From positions 1 to 54,770 of the forward strand of contig PBYS01000084.1 of assembly GCA_002729725.1 (NCBI GenBank): a stretch of DNA of 54,770 nucleotides, in the 5' to 3' direction. The stretch is from Puniceicoccaceae bacterium. Lineage in GTDB: Bacteria > Verrucomicrobiota > Verrucomicrobiia > Opitutales > Coraliomargaritaceae. Shown piece by piece: positions 26,926 through 34,607 of this stretch. Each line of letters opens with the position of its first letter. Position 1 is the first letter of the stretch. The position numbers and the translations under genes are program-made. Under the pieces are notes generated by a model, which did not search any database, had not been told where the DNA came from, and saw only the letters and a list, made by a program, of their open reading frames with translations.

Positions 26926-27309
26926 CTAATTTTGGCGCTGTTGGCACTGATCGGCTGCGTTGCTTTGTTGCTCGTTTTTGAGTTTATCCTTCAACACACG
27001 CAGTCGTTGGTTATAGTGCCGTAGCACCCATGCGGCGACGCAGAAGGCGCCGATGCCCATTAGCAAGCCCATTAGGTGCGTGAGGGGTGTATTGGCTGCA
27101 AAAGAAAAGAAAGTAGTGACCGCCCCGATCGCGAAGAATGGCATACTGTGACTGCGGCGATTGCTTTGGGTCTCCTTGATTTCGATGTCCAGGTATTCGA
27201 GTTCGGAGAGTTCGTCGACGCGGTCGTTGTGAATGGAGCCAAAGGTATTCGCCTTCGCTTGTAGTAATTGTTCACGCTGGTCTTGTGTACTGAAATGTCC
27301 ATCGAGCAT
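26926..27309 (-). CDS. Small two-helix membrane protein, unknown function
   Basis: 127 residues. The N-terminal 55 residues are charged and helical. Two hydrophobic helices follow (FFAIGAVTTFFSFAA and LMGLLMGIGAFCVAAWVL), then a basic/Gln-rich coiled tail. No family recognised. It is upstream of the symporter on the same strand (gap about 150 bp holding motif A), so it may be separately transcribed. Possibly an accessory or stress membrane protein; that is a guess. Confidence 0.6.
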   Translation of the reverse strand: MLDGHFSTQDQREQLLQAKANTFGSIHNDRVDELSELEYLDIEIKETQSNRRSHSMPFFAIGAVTTFFSFAANTPLTHLMGLLMGIGAFCVAAWVLRHYNQRLRVLKDKLKNEQQSNAADQCQQRQN

Positions 27310-27435
27310 ATCTTAGCATGGACCATTTTTGCGATGAAAGGCGAGAACCGATACGGGCTTGATCGATTGCAACTGGAACATTTGTGGCATTTTATGCTTC
27401 ACTTGTCGCATCGAATGATGGATCTTGCTCATCTT

Positions 27436-28938
27436 ATGTTGACGATTACCTCTCGTATCCCCGCAATCCTGTCAATTTCCTGCTTGTGCTTTACAGCGCA
27501 AGCAGACGTGAATCTTCCGAGTATTTTCGGCGATCACATGGTGCTCCAGCGCGAGCAGAGCAACCACGTCTGGGGCACGGCTGATGCGGGCGAGTCTGTG
27601 ACCGTCACGATCGGGGAGCAGTTGCATACGACTGTGGCCAATGATGCGGGACAATGGCGAGTCGAGCTCGAGCCCTTGGCTGTGGGCAGTCCTTACACCT
27701 TGAGCGTCGCGGGTAACAATACGCTTCAATTTGAAGATGTGCTGGTTGGCGAAGTCTGGTTCTGTTCGGGGCAGTCGAATATGGAATGGACTGTTAAGAA
27801 ATCCAACCATGCGGCGGTGGAATTGGCCACTGCGGAGCATCCAGAGATTCGCCTCATTACGGTCTCAAAGAATGGCACCCAAGAGTTGCAGGAGGATTTT
27901 AAGGGCGAATGGAAAATGGCCAGCGCGGCCTCGGTGGCTGACTTCTCTGCTGTCGGGTATTTTTTTGGTAAGCGCTTGAACGACGCTTTAGATGTTCCGA
28001 TTGGATTGATTGATAATGCATGGGGCGGTTCAGCTGCAGAAGCATGGGTCCCACGCGAGGTATTGGTCGCGCAGGGCACATTTGATAACTATATTACATC
28101 ATGGGATGAACGTGCTGCGGATTACACGGATGAAGTGCATGCTGAGAAGATTGCAGAATTTCGCGCGTGGGAGGCGGCTGGCAAGCCAGAACCGCGTAAG
28201 CGCTGGCCCAGCGATCCACGTAAGAACCAGCATCGCCCTGGTAATATTTATAATGGCATGGTGCATCCGCTGACTGGATACGGCATTCGCGGCGTGATTT
28301 GGTATCAAGGCGAAACAAATGCTGGTCGCGCGGAGCAATACCGTGAACTCTTTCCCTTGTTAATTCGTAACTGGCGCGAGCGCTGGGGGCAGGGTGATTT
28401 TCCGTTCTACTGGGTGCAACTTGCAGATTTTCAATCTGAAGAATCGATGCCTTCAGATAACAATTGGGCGTATCTGCGTGAGGCGCAGACCATGACCCTT
28501 TCTTTGCCGAATACCGGTGAAGCGGTGATCATCGATGCCGGTGAGGGGCGCGACATTCACCCACGCGACAAGCAGACCGTGGCCGACCGTCTAGTGCGCC
28601 ACGCTTTGGCTAAAGATTACGGCTATGATATGGCCAGTGACAGTCCACGCTATGCTTCCATGTCAGTTGAGGGCAATACCGTGACATTGAAATTCGATCA
28701 TGTTGATCAGGGCTTGTATGCCTTCGATGTCAAAGAAGTGAAAGGCTTCAGCATCGCGGGTGAAGATCAGGAATTTGTTTGGGCCGAGGCCAAGATTGTG
28801 GGTAAAGACACGGTCGAAGTGTCCAGTGAACTCATTGAGAATCCCGTGGCTGTGCGCTACGCTTGGGCTATCAATCCCGTCGCGAACTTACAAGATCGCA
28901 ATGGGTTACCAGTGACGCCCTTCCGTACGGACGATTAG
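27436..28938 (+). CDS. Secreted sialate O-acetylesterase-like esterase 2
   Basis: About 500 residues. I use the ATG at 27436 (MLTITSRIPAILSISCLCFT, signal peptide ending AQA); the longer ORF from 27268 would overlap the divergent membrane-protein gene and lacks a signal peptide. The motifs GDHMVLQREQ, CSGQSNME, IWYQGETN and EGRDIHPRDK match those of the SASA family and the paralogue at 23341 (long identical stretches in the central domain). It probably removes O-acetyl groups from the target polysaccharide. No motif A or B was found just upstream. Two hairpins follow downstream. Confidence 0.9.
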   Translation: MLTITSRIPAILSISCLCFTAQADVNLPSIFGDHMVLQREQSNHVWGTADAGESVTVTIGEQLHTTVANDAGQWRVELEPLAVGSPYTLSVAGNNTLQFEDVLVGEVWFCSGQSNMEWTVKKSNHAAVELATAEHPEIRLITVSKNGTQELQEDFKGEWKMASAASVADFSAVGYFFGKRLNDALDVPIGLIDNAWGGSAAEAWVPREVLVAQGTFDNYITSWDERAADYTDEVHAEKIAEFRAWEAAGKPEPRKRWPSDPRKNQHRPGNIYNGMVHPLTGYGIRGVIWYQGETNAGRAEQYRELFPLLIRNWRERWGQGDFPFYWVQLADFQSEESMPSDNNWAYLREAQTMTLSLPNTGEAVIIDAGEGRDIHPRDKQTVADRLVRHALAKDYGYDMASDSPRYASMSVEGNTVTLKFDHVDQGLYAFDVKEVKGFSIAGEDQEFVWAEAKIVGKDTVEVSSELIENPVAVRYAWAINPVANLQDRNGLPVTPFRTDD

Positions 28939-29001
28939 AGTAAACTGCTGAATGCTGCCTGACGCATCGCTTTGGAGAAAGCCCTTACTTATTTGTTGGT
29001 C

Positions 29002-29032
29002 GAAGCCCGTGCACATCACTGTGTCGGGCTTC
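29002..29032 (+). terminator. Probable terminator hairpin after esterase 2
   Basis: GAAGCCCG/CGGGCTTC 8-bp stem with an inner CACA/TGTG pairing, followed by a short pyrimidine run (TCTCC). Confidence 0.55.
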
Positions 29033-29084
29033 TCCTCGACCGGCCGTGTTTCTTTGATGCAGCAGGCTGCAGAGAGTCGAATTA

Positions 29085-29113
29085 CCGGTTGCAAGCAGTT
29101 CGCTTGCAACCGG
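29085..29113. repeat. Perfect 12-bp inverted repeat
   Basis: CCGGTTGCAAGC, loop AGTTC, GCTTGCAACCGG. It is too far from a gene end and has no T tract, so its role is unknown. It contains TTGCAA half-sites reminiscent of motif B but with different spacing. Confidence 0.6.
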
Positions 29114-29394
29114 AGGGGACTGGGCTTGAGTTTACAGAGTCTCATGGTCACACCCGTTTCCACGTTCCCAAGCTGCTTTGTCATCAGATGGTCGTGCTCT
29201 ACTAAGTGTAACCGCGGTCATGTGTTCAGGGCGTTCTATGAACTTTTCGGTAAGGGAGTGTGTAGAAGTCGTAGACTAATAGTCTTTGTCGTTTGAACTA
29301 TCTAGTTCAGCGTGGGGAGTCGCCTTTCTGGCCGGTTGATGATATTCTTAGTTAGAAATTCCTCTCAAATGTTTACGGCAAAACGTGCCTAATT

Positions 29395-30474
29395 TTAATC
29401 CCATGCCATGAGCTGGCGTAAATAGCTCGTCAGTTCGGCGCCATTCACTGTGGCTTGTTTTTTAGAGGGGTGGTAATGGGCACCGTATCCGTATTTTCCA
29501 TGTGCCGACATTTCAAAAAATGAGACTGGATTGTTTGGCTTGTTAGTTTCCGAGGCAACGCGCTCAAGGATGGTTTTGATTTTGGGGTCATTGGTCATCG
29601 GTCCGAGTAGCAGCACGATTTTGGCATTTGGATATTGAGACTGAATGCGTTGCACAAATTCAGTGTAATTACTTTCGAATTTGAGGACATTGGGCCCAGT
29701 GGTGCTGAAGTCGTTAGTGCAGAGGTTAATACAAACCACGTCTGGTGTGAAACGCTTATAATCCCACTTCGGGAGTTCGGATTTGAACAGGCTTCGCTCG
29801 TAGATGGCCGGCATATTATCCTCACTTCCGTCCGCGGGGCCGTTGTAGTTGCGCAGCATCCCGATTCCGGAGCGGGCGACGACCAAATAGTCGGCCTGCA
29901 GCTTTCGAATGGCGTGGAAGGCGTAGGTGTCGCAAAAGTTTTCTTCCTCAGCTTTGAAGGCTTGGTGCGGGTCGGCCGCTTCGATGCCATAGCCACAGGT
30001 GATCGAGTCGCCGATAAATTCGATACGACGGGTTTCCGGAGTCGGCCAGGGCAGGCTTTTGCCATCCTCGCGTAGCTCAAAGCTTTTGAAGCGAATGTTA
30101 CCGATATTGCCTTCGGTCGCTTTGACTAGTTCAATGGTGTGTGGCCCAGGACTGAGATCTTTTGCCAACTCGTAGTAGCCGCCACTGCCCTCTAGCGTCA
30201 CTTTCTCACCTCGCTGGCCATCGATAAATACGATGAGTGAGTTTTTCTTATGCAGATCATCGATGTAGGCCCCGATGCTTTCGCCTTCAAAGGCCATGCG
30301 CACGCGGGCTCCAGAGTAGGCGAACACAACTTCGCCGGGGGTTGAGTCATCAATCCGCCCACTGTAATGGATGTTGGGGTCGTTCGCCGGGATCGTTGCT
30401 GCGTGGAGCGTTGAGAACATCTGCAGCACAAGTAGGATTCCCAGGCTGTAGCTTTGTATTCGTTTGTAATTCAT
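29395..30474 (-). CDS. Secreted CE2-like carbohydrate esterase
   Basis: 359 residues with a signal peptide (GILLVLQMFSTLHA). The N-terminal ~135 residues form the jelly-roll domain seen in carbohydrate esterase family 2 (FAYSGARVRMAFEGESIGAY, IVFIDGQ). The SGNH domain follows, with EFIGDSITCGYG (Ser157), CTNDFS and a C-terminal HYHPSKKQ His. Family 2 members deacetylate xylan, mannan or similar glucosides. It lies downstream of the broken sugar transporter on the same strand (about 50 bp from its remnant stop), probably as its former operon partner. Confidence 0.88.
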   Translation of the reverse strand: MNYKRIQSYSLGILLVLQMFSTLHAATIPANDPNIHYSGRIDDSTPGEVVFAYSGARVRMAFEGESIGAYIDDLHKKNSLIVFIDGQRGEKVTLEGSGGYYELAKDLSPGPHTIELVKATEGNIGNIRFKSFELREDGKSLPWPTPETRRIEFIGDSITCGYGIEAADPHQAFKAEEENFCDTYAFHAIRKLQADYLVVARSGIGMLRNYNGPADGSEDNMPAIYERSLFKSELPKWDYKRFTPDVVCINLCTNDFSTTGPNVLKFESNYTEFVQRIQSQYPNAKIVLLLGPMTNDPKIKTILERVASETNKPNNPVSFFEMSAHGKYGYGAHYHPSKKQATVNGAELTSYLRQLMAWD

Positions 30475-30524
30475 TGTTTAGAGTCTTCTACTTGACGGCG
30501 TGTTAAACTGTTTAATGCGGTAGC

Positions 30525-31333
30525 TTAAACATAGCCACGTCGTTTTTCCAGTTCTTTACGAATACTGGCTGCTCGTTCACGGCTCAGCGGATAATCATGC
30601 CCAAAACGATCGGCTTTTCGTCCAAATGATCTCCGGCGAAGCTGGTGAGCATTGGCTGAATGCCCGCGACCATTGATTGAATCCATTGCGGCTTGCCTTC
30701 TAGGCTACTCAGGTCGCCCTTGGCAATAGTGCCGACAAAGACAATGGCCACAAAGGCCCAGCCGGCGAAGAAGGAGAGTATTTTACTCACAAAGGTCATG
30801 ACGACGGTCAAGCGCGTGCGTTCGTCGTAGTAAGGCATCGACCAGCAGGTAAAACTGGTGAAATAGATGAGCCCAATGCCAGTCAGATAAACAAACGATG
30901 CCTTATCCTGATTGCTTAGTTCATCGCTCAGGAAGGGGATGTAGTCCGCGATTTGTACCAGCCAGAAACTGCCGTTGATGACGCTCTCGGGGAAGTTCCA
31001 GATGAAGGGGAAGAGCGCAGCGGTGGTCAGGGATGCGAGGAAAATGAAGGGCCGTCGCCGCCCCCAGCGGGTGCGCGCATTGTCCGAGAAATTACCGACT
31101 AAAGGATCTGAGATCGCGTCCCAGGCTCGCATGATCATCAGGATGATGCCCAGCACAATGGGGCTGATCTCCAGTCCGATGTTGAAGAAGGGCATCCATA
31201 GCGTGCTGGTGACCAAGGCACTACCGATCCATTCGGTATTGGTGCCCATGGCAAAGGCGAGTTTCTGGCTAAAGGGAATGCGATCTTTTTCGGGGATCTC
31301 GGTAAAACCTGCTTTTTTTAATCTAAATGCCAT
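30525..31333 (-). pseudogene. GPH/MFS sugar transporter with a large internal deletion and frameshift
   Basis: The intact N-terminal part starts at the ATG at 31333 (MAFRLKKAGFTEIPEKDRIP) and runs for about 250 residues through the GPH (glycoside-pentoside-hexuronide:cation) signature (IMRAWDAISDPLVGNFSDN and RTRWGRRRPFIF), then stops at TGA 30584-30586 (GMIIR). Immediately beyond, one frame away, minus-strand codons read DYPLSRERAASIRKELEKRR then GYV-stop (30525), a typical C-terminal tail of the same family. About 200 residues of transmembrane sequence are thus missing. Two motif B sites lie upstream. The protein cannot transport as read. Confidence 0.78.
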
Positions 31334-31415
31334 AATAAGAATGGATTTGGATTGGGATCGGTCATTGAGCATAGACTCTGTGCACGGATGCTGTGCTGTG
31401 AAAGTTTAGGTCTCC

Positions 31416-31427
31416 GCAATAAGTTTC
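31416..31427. promoter_or_regulatory. Weak motif B site upstream of the transporter remnant
   Basis: GCAATAAGTTTC, one mismatch from GCAA-N4-TTGC. It lies 16 bp before the stronger site at 31443 (gap measured between the two sites). Confidence 0.4.
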
Positions 31428-31442
31428 TCGATGGCATGTTGA

Positions 31443-31456
31443 GGCAACTTATTGCA
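31443..31456. promoter_or_regulatory. Motif B palindrome upstream of the transporter remnant
   Basis: GGCAACTTATTGCA: GCAA/TTGC arms around CTTA. About 110 bp before the ATG at 31333. Confidence 0.6.
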
Positions 31457-31512
31457 TCAGCCATGCCTTGAGATCGTTCTAATATTTGGACTTCCTGCTG
31501 CATGAGCAGTAG

Positions 31513-31617
31513 GAAGATTGGGATACCTGGGTGCCTTCGATGCACGGTTTGATTCAGAAGTACAAATTAAACTGGACCGGCTGGTGCTTTCACCCTGGAG
31601 CCAGCCCCCGCATGCTC
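31513..31617 (+). pseudogene. C-terminal scrap of a GH5 gene
   Basis: In one frame this reads [20 protein letters not shown] then [10 protein letters not shown], matching YTWVPDMLGFIQKYRLNWTA-WCFHPRATP near the end of the GH5 gene at 31960. An in-frame stop precedes it (31510) and the homology breaks after about residue 35. It is not expressed as a functional protein. Confidence 0.65.
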
Positions 31618-31619
31618 AT

Positions 31620-31772
31620 GCGATTGCCGCTGACTTTGATGGGAGAGGGAAACTGTGCGACTTGAGCGGCTTCCGCTGGCGGGTCTGTCGGGTAGTTGCG
31701 ATCCTTGATTTCGGCAGTCCTAATTAGTGGGAGTGCTGTTGCAGCTAGCGTGATAAGCTGTTTAAATTGCAT
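31620..31772 (-). pseudogene. N-terminal scrap of a secreted GH-like gene, opposite strand
   Basis: On the minus strand from the ATG at 31772 a signal peptide (MQFKQLITLAATALPL) and a short mature start ([12 protein letters not shown]) resemble GH5-type N-termini (compare PPELQTQGNQIV at 37180). The frame then runs antisense through the GH5 scrap on the other strand. I read it as the truncated beginning of a lost divergent gene. The resemblance is short, hence modest confidence. Confidence 0.4.
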
Positions 31773-31848
31773 ACAAAGTCGGGGGCTTCGAGGGATGCTG
31801 TGTGTGTATTTATGTATGCTCATCTTTAACGGTACAATACGAGTCGTA

Positions 31849-31862
31849 TGCAACTTATTGCA
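31849..31862. promoter_or_regulatory. Motif B palindrome upstream of GH5 gene 1
   Basis: TGCAACTTATTGCA (flanks extend to ATGCAACTTATTGCAT). It lies between the leftward remnant start (31772) and the GH5 ATG at 31960. Confidence 0.7.
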
Positions 31863-31959
31863 TAGGGCTTTGGTTGCGCTTCTGGTTTGGCTAAATATCA
31901 GATATTCTATTCTTATCAGTGGTGTTATCACCACAGCTGTTCAAACCCTACGTTATACT

Positions 31960-34194
31960 ATGAATTCTTGCTCCCCCCATTTTACTTCTCAGCTCAGATA
32001 CTTGATGGTTTTTCTTGTCTCTGTTCTTCTTGGTTCAAACTTGCTTTCTGCAGATTCGTTAATTTCAAATCCTGATATTGAATTGGATGTGGATTTGAAT
32101 CAATGGCCGGATCACTGGCCCACTGGAGATAATTTGATCTGGGGCGAAGAGGGCGATAATCGTTTTCTGCGTATGCATTCGACTGTCCCCAGCAAGCTGA
32201 TTATGGCTTATCGTGAGGTTCCGGTTCCCGCGGGCGTACGTGCCTTGAAATTTAATTGGAAACAGCGCATCACAAAGTTGGAACGTGGGGAAAAGCCATG
32301 GTTTGATGCGCGGATTCTGATCGAGTTTATGGGTGAGGATCGCAAGAAGCTTACGCCAAGTCCGAAGCCATTTGCCTATGGCAAAGATCACCCCGAGTGG
32401 GAGGAGAAAGAAGCGAGTTTCTTAGTTCCAGAGGGGGCGCGTATTATTAAGTTCATGCCTTGCTTGTTTAACGTAAAGGCGGGCACCTATGATTTAGATG
32501 ATCTAGTACTGACACCGATTGATCCCACGGCATTACTCGAAGCGGCTGCATTAAAAGAATCGGAGCAGGCCTTACAGCAACAGTCTGATATTGAAAAACG
32601 ACAGGCTAAAGCGAAGGCTTTGTTGGATGCGACAGGTTCGCTGATTTCTAATGGTAACTTTGAGTCGACTCAAAAGAATCCAGCATGGCCCGATCATTGG
32701 GGGCAGCTTAAGGAAAACGGTAGCTACGAGGACGAAGCGGGCGATCACTTTGTTCGCATGAAGTCGACCGAGCCCGGGAAGTTGATTATGTTGTATCGTG
32801 AGATTGATTTGCCCAGCGATGTGAAGGCGCTGAAGTTGTCTTGGCGCTGGCGTGTGACGGATTTGAAAGTGGGGGAAAAGCCTTGGTTTGATGCGCGGCT
32901 CATCGCAGAGATTCTCGATACCGATGGTAAGAAGTTGAAGCCGCAGCCAAGCCCATCCTATTCGCGTGGCACCGATGGGTGGGTGCATGTGAGCCGGGAT
33001 TTTCTCGTGCCAGAAGGCGCTGTGAGCATTAAGTTAATGCCTGCATTGTTTAGTGTGGCAAGTGGCACCATGGATATTGATGATATCAAGTTGGAGCCGA
33101 CCGACACACAAGCCTTAGAAGCTGCGGCTGCTAAACGAGCGGAAGAAGCACGTATGCGCTACGTGGCGCCTGAGGAGCCGCAAAAAGAAAATTGGCCCTT
33201 GGAACTACATACTGAAGGGAATCGTCTGGTGGATTCCAATGGCGAAGAAGTATGGTTGCAGGGCTTGAATGCCGGTAATCTGGAGACGCTGCCACACGAT
33301 ACACAGGTGATTAAGTCGGCTGTAGTTGGTATCGAAGAGTGGAATGCCAATGTCATTCGTCTACCAGTTAAAGAAGAGTTTTGGTATGGCACTAGCGTTT
33401 ACCAGAAAGATGGTGGACAAGGCTATCGCGATACGATCGATCAGATCGTGACGCTCGTCGCCAATCGCGGGGCCTATCTTGTGTTGGATCTGCACCGTTA
33501 TCGCGCACCAAAGCCGATCCACGCACAGTTCTGGGTCGATGCGGCGACACACTTCAAGAATCACCCCGCTGTCTTGTTTGATCTGATGAACGAGCCGCAC
33601 GGAATCTCCTGGGAGGTCTGGCGCAATGGCGGCTGGGTCGGCACCAAGACAGGTGTAGATGAATCCGGTTTTTTAACCGATGCCGAGAAGAAAGCCAATC
33701 AAGGCTACGAGTCTGTAGGTATGCAGGGCCTGTTGGATGCGGTGCGCTCGACGGGGGCGAGAAACATCGTCGTTGTCGGTGGCATCGGATGGTCGGGAGA
33801 CTTATCTGGTGTGGTCCAAGGCTATGCGCTTGATGAGCACGAAGGGGGCAACGGTATCATGTATTCATGGCATCAATACAATTGGCATACGGGATGGGCG
33901 AAGACTGTGCTTCCAGTGGCCGAGCAGTATCCGATCCTTGTCGGTGAAGTGGGGGCCGATACCAATAAAATGGACTTTATTCCGCATGAAATTCAGGAGT
34001 CGCCCTATACTTGGGTGCCGGATATGTTGGGCTTTATTCAAAAATACCGCCTGAACTGGACCGCCTGGTGCTTTCATCCTCGAGCGACGCCAGTGTTGAT
34101 CAAAGACTGGACTTACGAGCCCACCGAGTTCTGGGGCGTATTTGCCAAGGAGGCCTTGCATGGCAAGCAGTTTGAAATGAAGCGAATGCGCTAA
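31960..34194 (+). CDS. Secreted GH5 glycoside hydrolase with two N-terminal carbohydrate-binding-like domains
   Basis: 744 residues from the ATG at 31960 (signal peptide ending LLSA; the longer ORF from 31696 has no sense upstream). Two tandem beta-sandwich modules (about 32-190 and 225-380) share EKPWFDAR, LVPEGA and D.DD, so they are a duplication of a CBM4/9-like module. A helical Ala/Glu linker (about 185-225) joins them. The GH5 catalytic domain (about 395-735) shows FDLMNEPHG with acid/base Glu545 and LVGEVGAD with nucleophile Glu663. It probably cleaves a beta-glucan, mannan or xylan. Motif B lies about 100 bp upstream. Confidence 0.9.
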   Translation: MNSCSPHFTSQLRYLMVFLVSVLLGSNLLSADSLISNPDIELDVDLNQWPDHWPTGDNLIWGEEGDNRFLRMHSTVPSKLIMAYREVPVPAGVRALKFNWKQRITKLERGEKPWFDARILIEFMGEDRKKLTPSPKPFAYGKDHPEWEEKEASFLVPEGARIIKFMPCLFNVKAGTYDLDDLVLTPIDPTALLEAAALKESEQALQQQSDIEKRQAKAKALLDATGSLISNGNFESTQKNPAWPDHWGQLKENGSYEDEAGDHFVRMKSTEPGKLIMLYREIDLPSDVKALKLSWRWRVTDLKVGEKPWFDARLIAEILDTDGKKLKPQPSPSYSRGTDGWVHVSRDFLVPEGAVSIKLMPALFSVASGTMDIDDIKLEPTDTQALEAAAAKRAEEARMRYVAPEEPQKENWPLELHTEGNRLVDSNGEEVWLQGLNAGNLETLPHDTQVIKSAVVGIEEWNANVIRLPVKEEFWYGTSVYQKDGGQGYRDTIDQIVTLVANRGAYLVLDLHRYRAPKPIHAQFWVDAATHFKNHPAVLFDLMNEPHGISWEVWRNGGWVGTKTGVDESGFLTDAEKKANQGYESVGMQGLLDAVRSTGARNIVVVGGIGWSGDLSGVVQGYALDEHEGGNGIMYSWHQYNWHTGWAKTVLPVAEQYPILVGEVGADTNKMDFIPHEIQESPYTWVPDMLGFIQKYRLNWTAWCFHPRATPVLIKDWTYEPTEFWGVFAKEALHGKQFEMKRMR

Positions 34195-34195
34195 A

Positions 34196-34326
34196 GGTAG
34201 GGACGCCTGCCCTCAGGCGTCGGAGGCGCTTGCGGGGGACTTCGTTTGTTCGGTAGAGCATGGCAAGCTTTGTGCGGCGGTCGCGTCTCGCGGACGGTTG
34301 GGGCAGGCGTCCCTACCTCAGGCGTC
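34196..34326. repeat. Long-range inverted repeat with direct sub-repeats
   Basis: A 17-bp perfect inverted pair GGTAGGGACGCCTGCCC (34196-34212) and GGGCAGGCGTCCCTACC (34301-34317), with CCTCAGGCGTC following both arms. It looks like an interspersed non-coding repeat (REP/MITE type) sitting 2 bp after the GH5 stop. It may also act as a transcript-stabilising or terminating hairpin. Confidence 0.65.
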
Positions 34327-34413
34327 CGGGGTATGTGCGAGGGGTGTTGTGAAATCGGCAAGCTAGGTTTGCCGGGCCGCGTGGTCGGTTAGAGGATGGC
34401 ACGGTAATTTATT

Positions 34414-34452
34414 CTCCCATCCGCCATCGCGGCTGCGATGGCGGATGGGGAG
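34414..34452. repeat. Strong 14-bp hairpin
   Basis: CCATCCGCCATCGC, loop GGCT, GCGATGGCGGATGG, with extra CTC/GAG pairing interrupted by one G. Candidate bidirectional terminator for the convergent GH5 genes, or part of an interspersed repeat. Confidence 0.55.
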
Positions 34453-34607
34453 TCTCCGTAGACACCAAGATCGTATGTGGGTGTCGGTGGCATATTCTTA
34501 GGAAAGCTCGAATGTGGTCTTATACCTAGAATGTGGTTGTTGTCCTAGGTCGAGCTAGGGATAGGTCGAGTAGGCCGCTTAGCCATGTGAGCTATTGCAC
34601 TGGACAT

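Larger units (their letters stand above)
28939..29394. other. Gene-free interval with two hairpins
   Basis: 456 bp with no convincing frame. It holds a likely terminator (29002-29032) for the upstream esterase and a perfect 12-bp stem (29085-29113). The remainder shows no operator of either family. Confidence 0.6.
34195..34607. other. Gene-free interval between convergent GH5 genes
   Basis: About 410 bp. It holds the inverted repeat at 34196-34326 and a second strong hairpin at 34414-34452. The rest (34453-34607) shows no frame or motif that I could support. Confidence 0.6.

Noticed and set aside
27268..27435. Upstream extension of esterase 2
   Set aside because: It overlaps the divergent membrane-protein gene and lacks a signal peptide, which is present from 27436.
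31696..31959. Upstream extension of the GH5 gene
   Set aside because: The extra 88 residues run through the motif B palindrome and the leftward remnant's start; the signal peptide begins at 31960.
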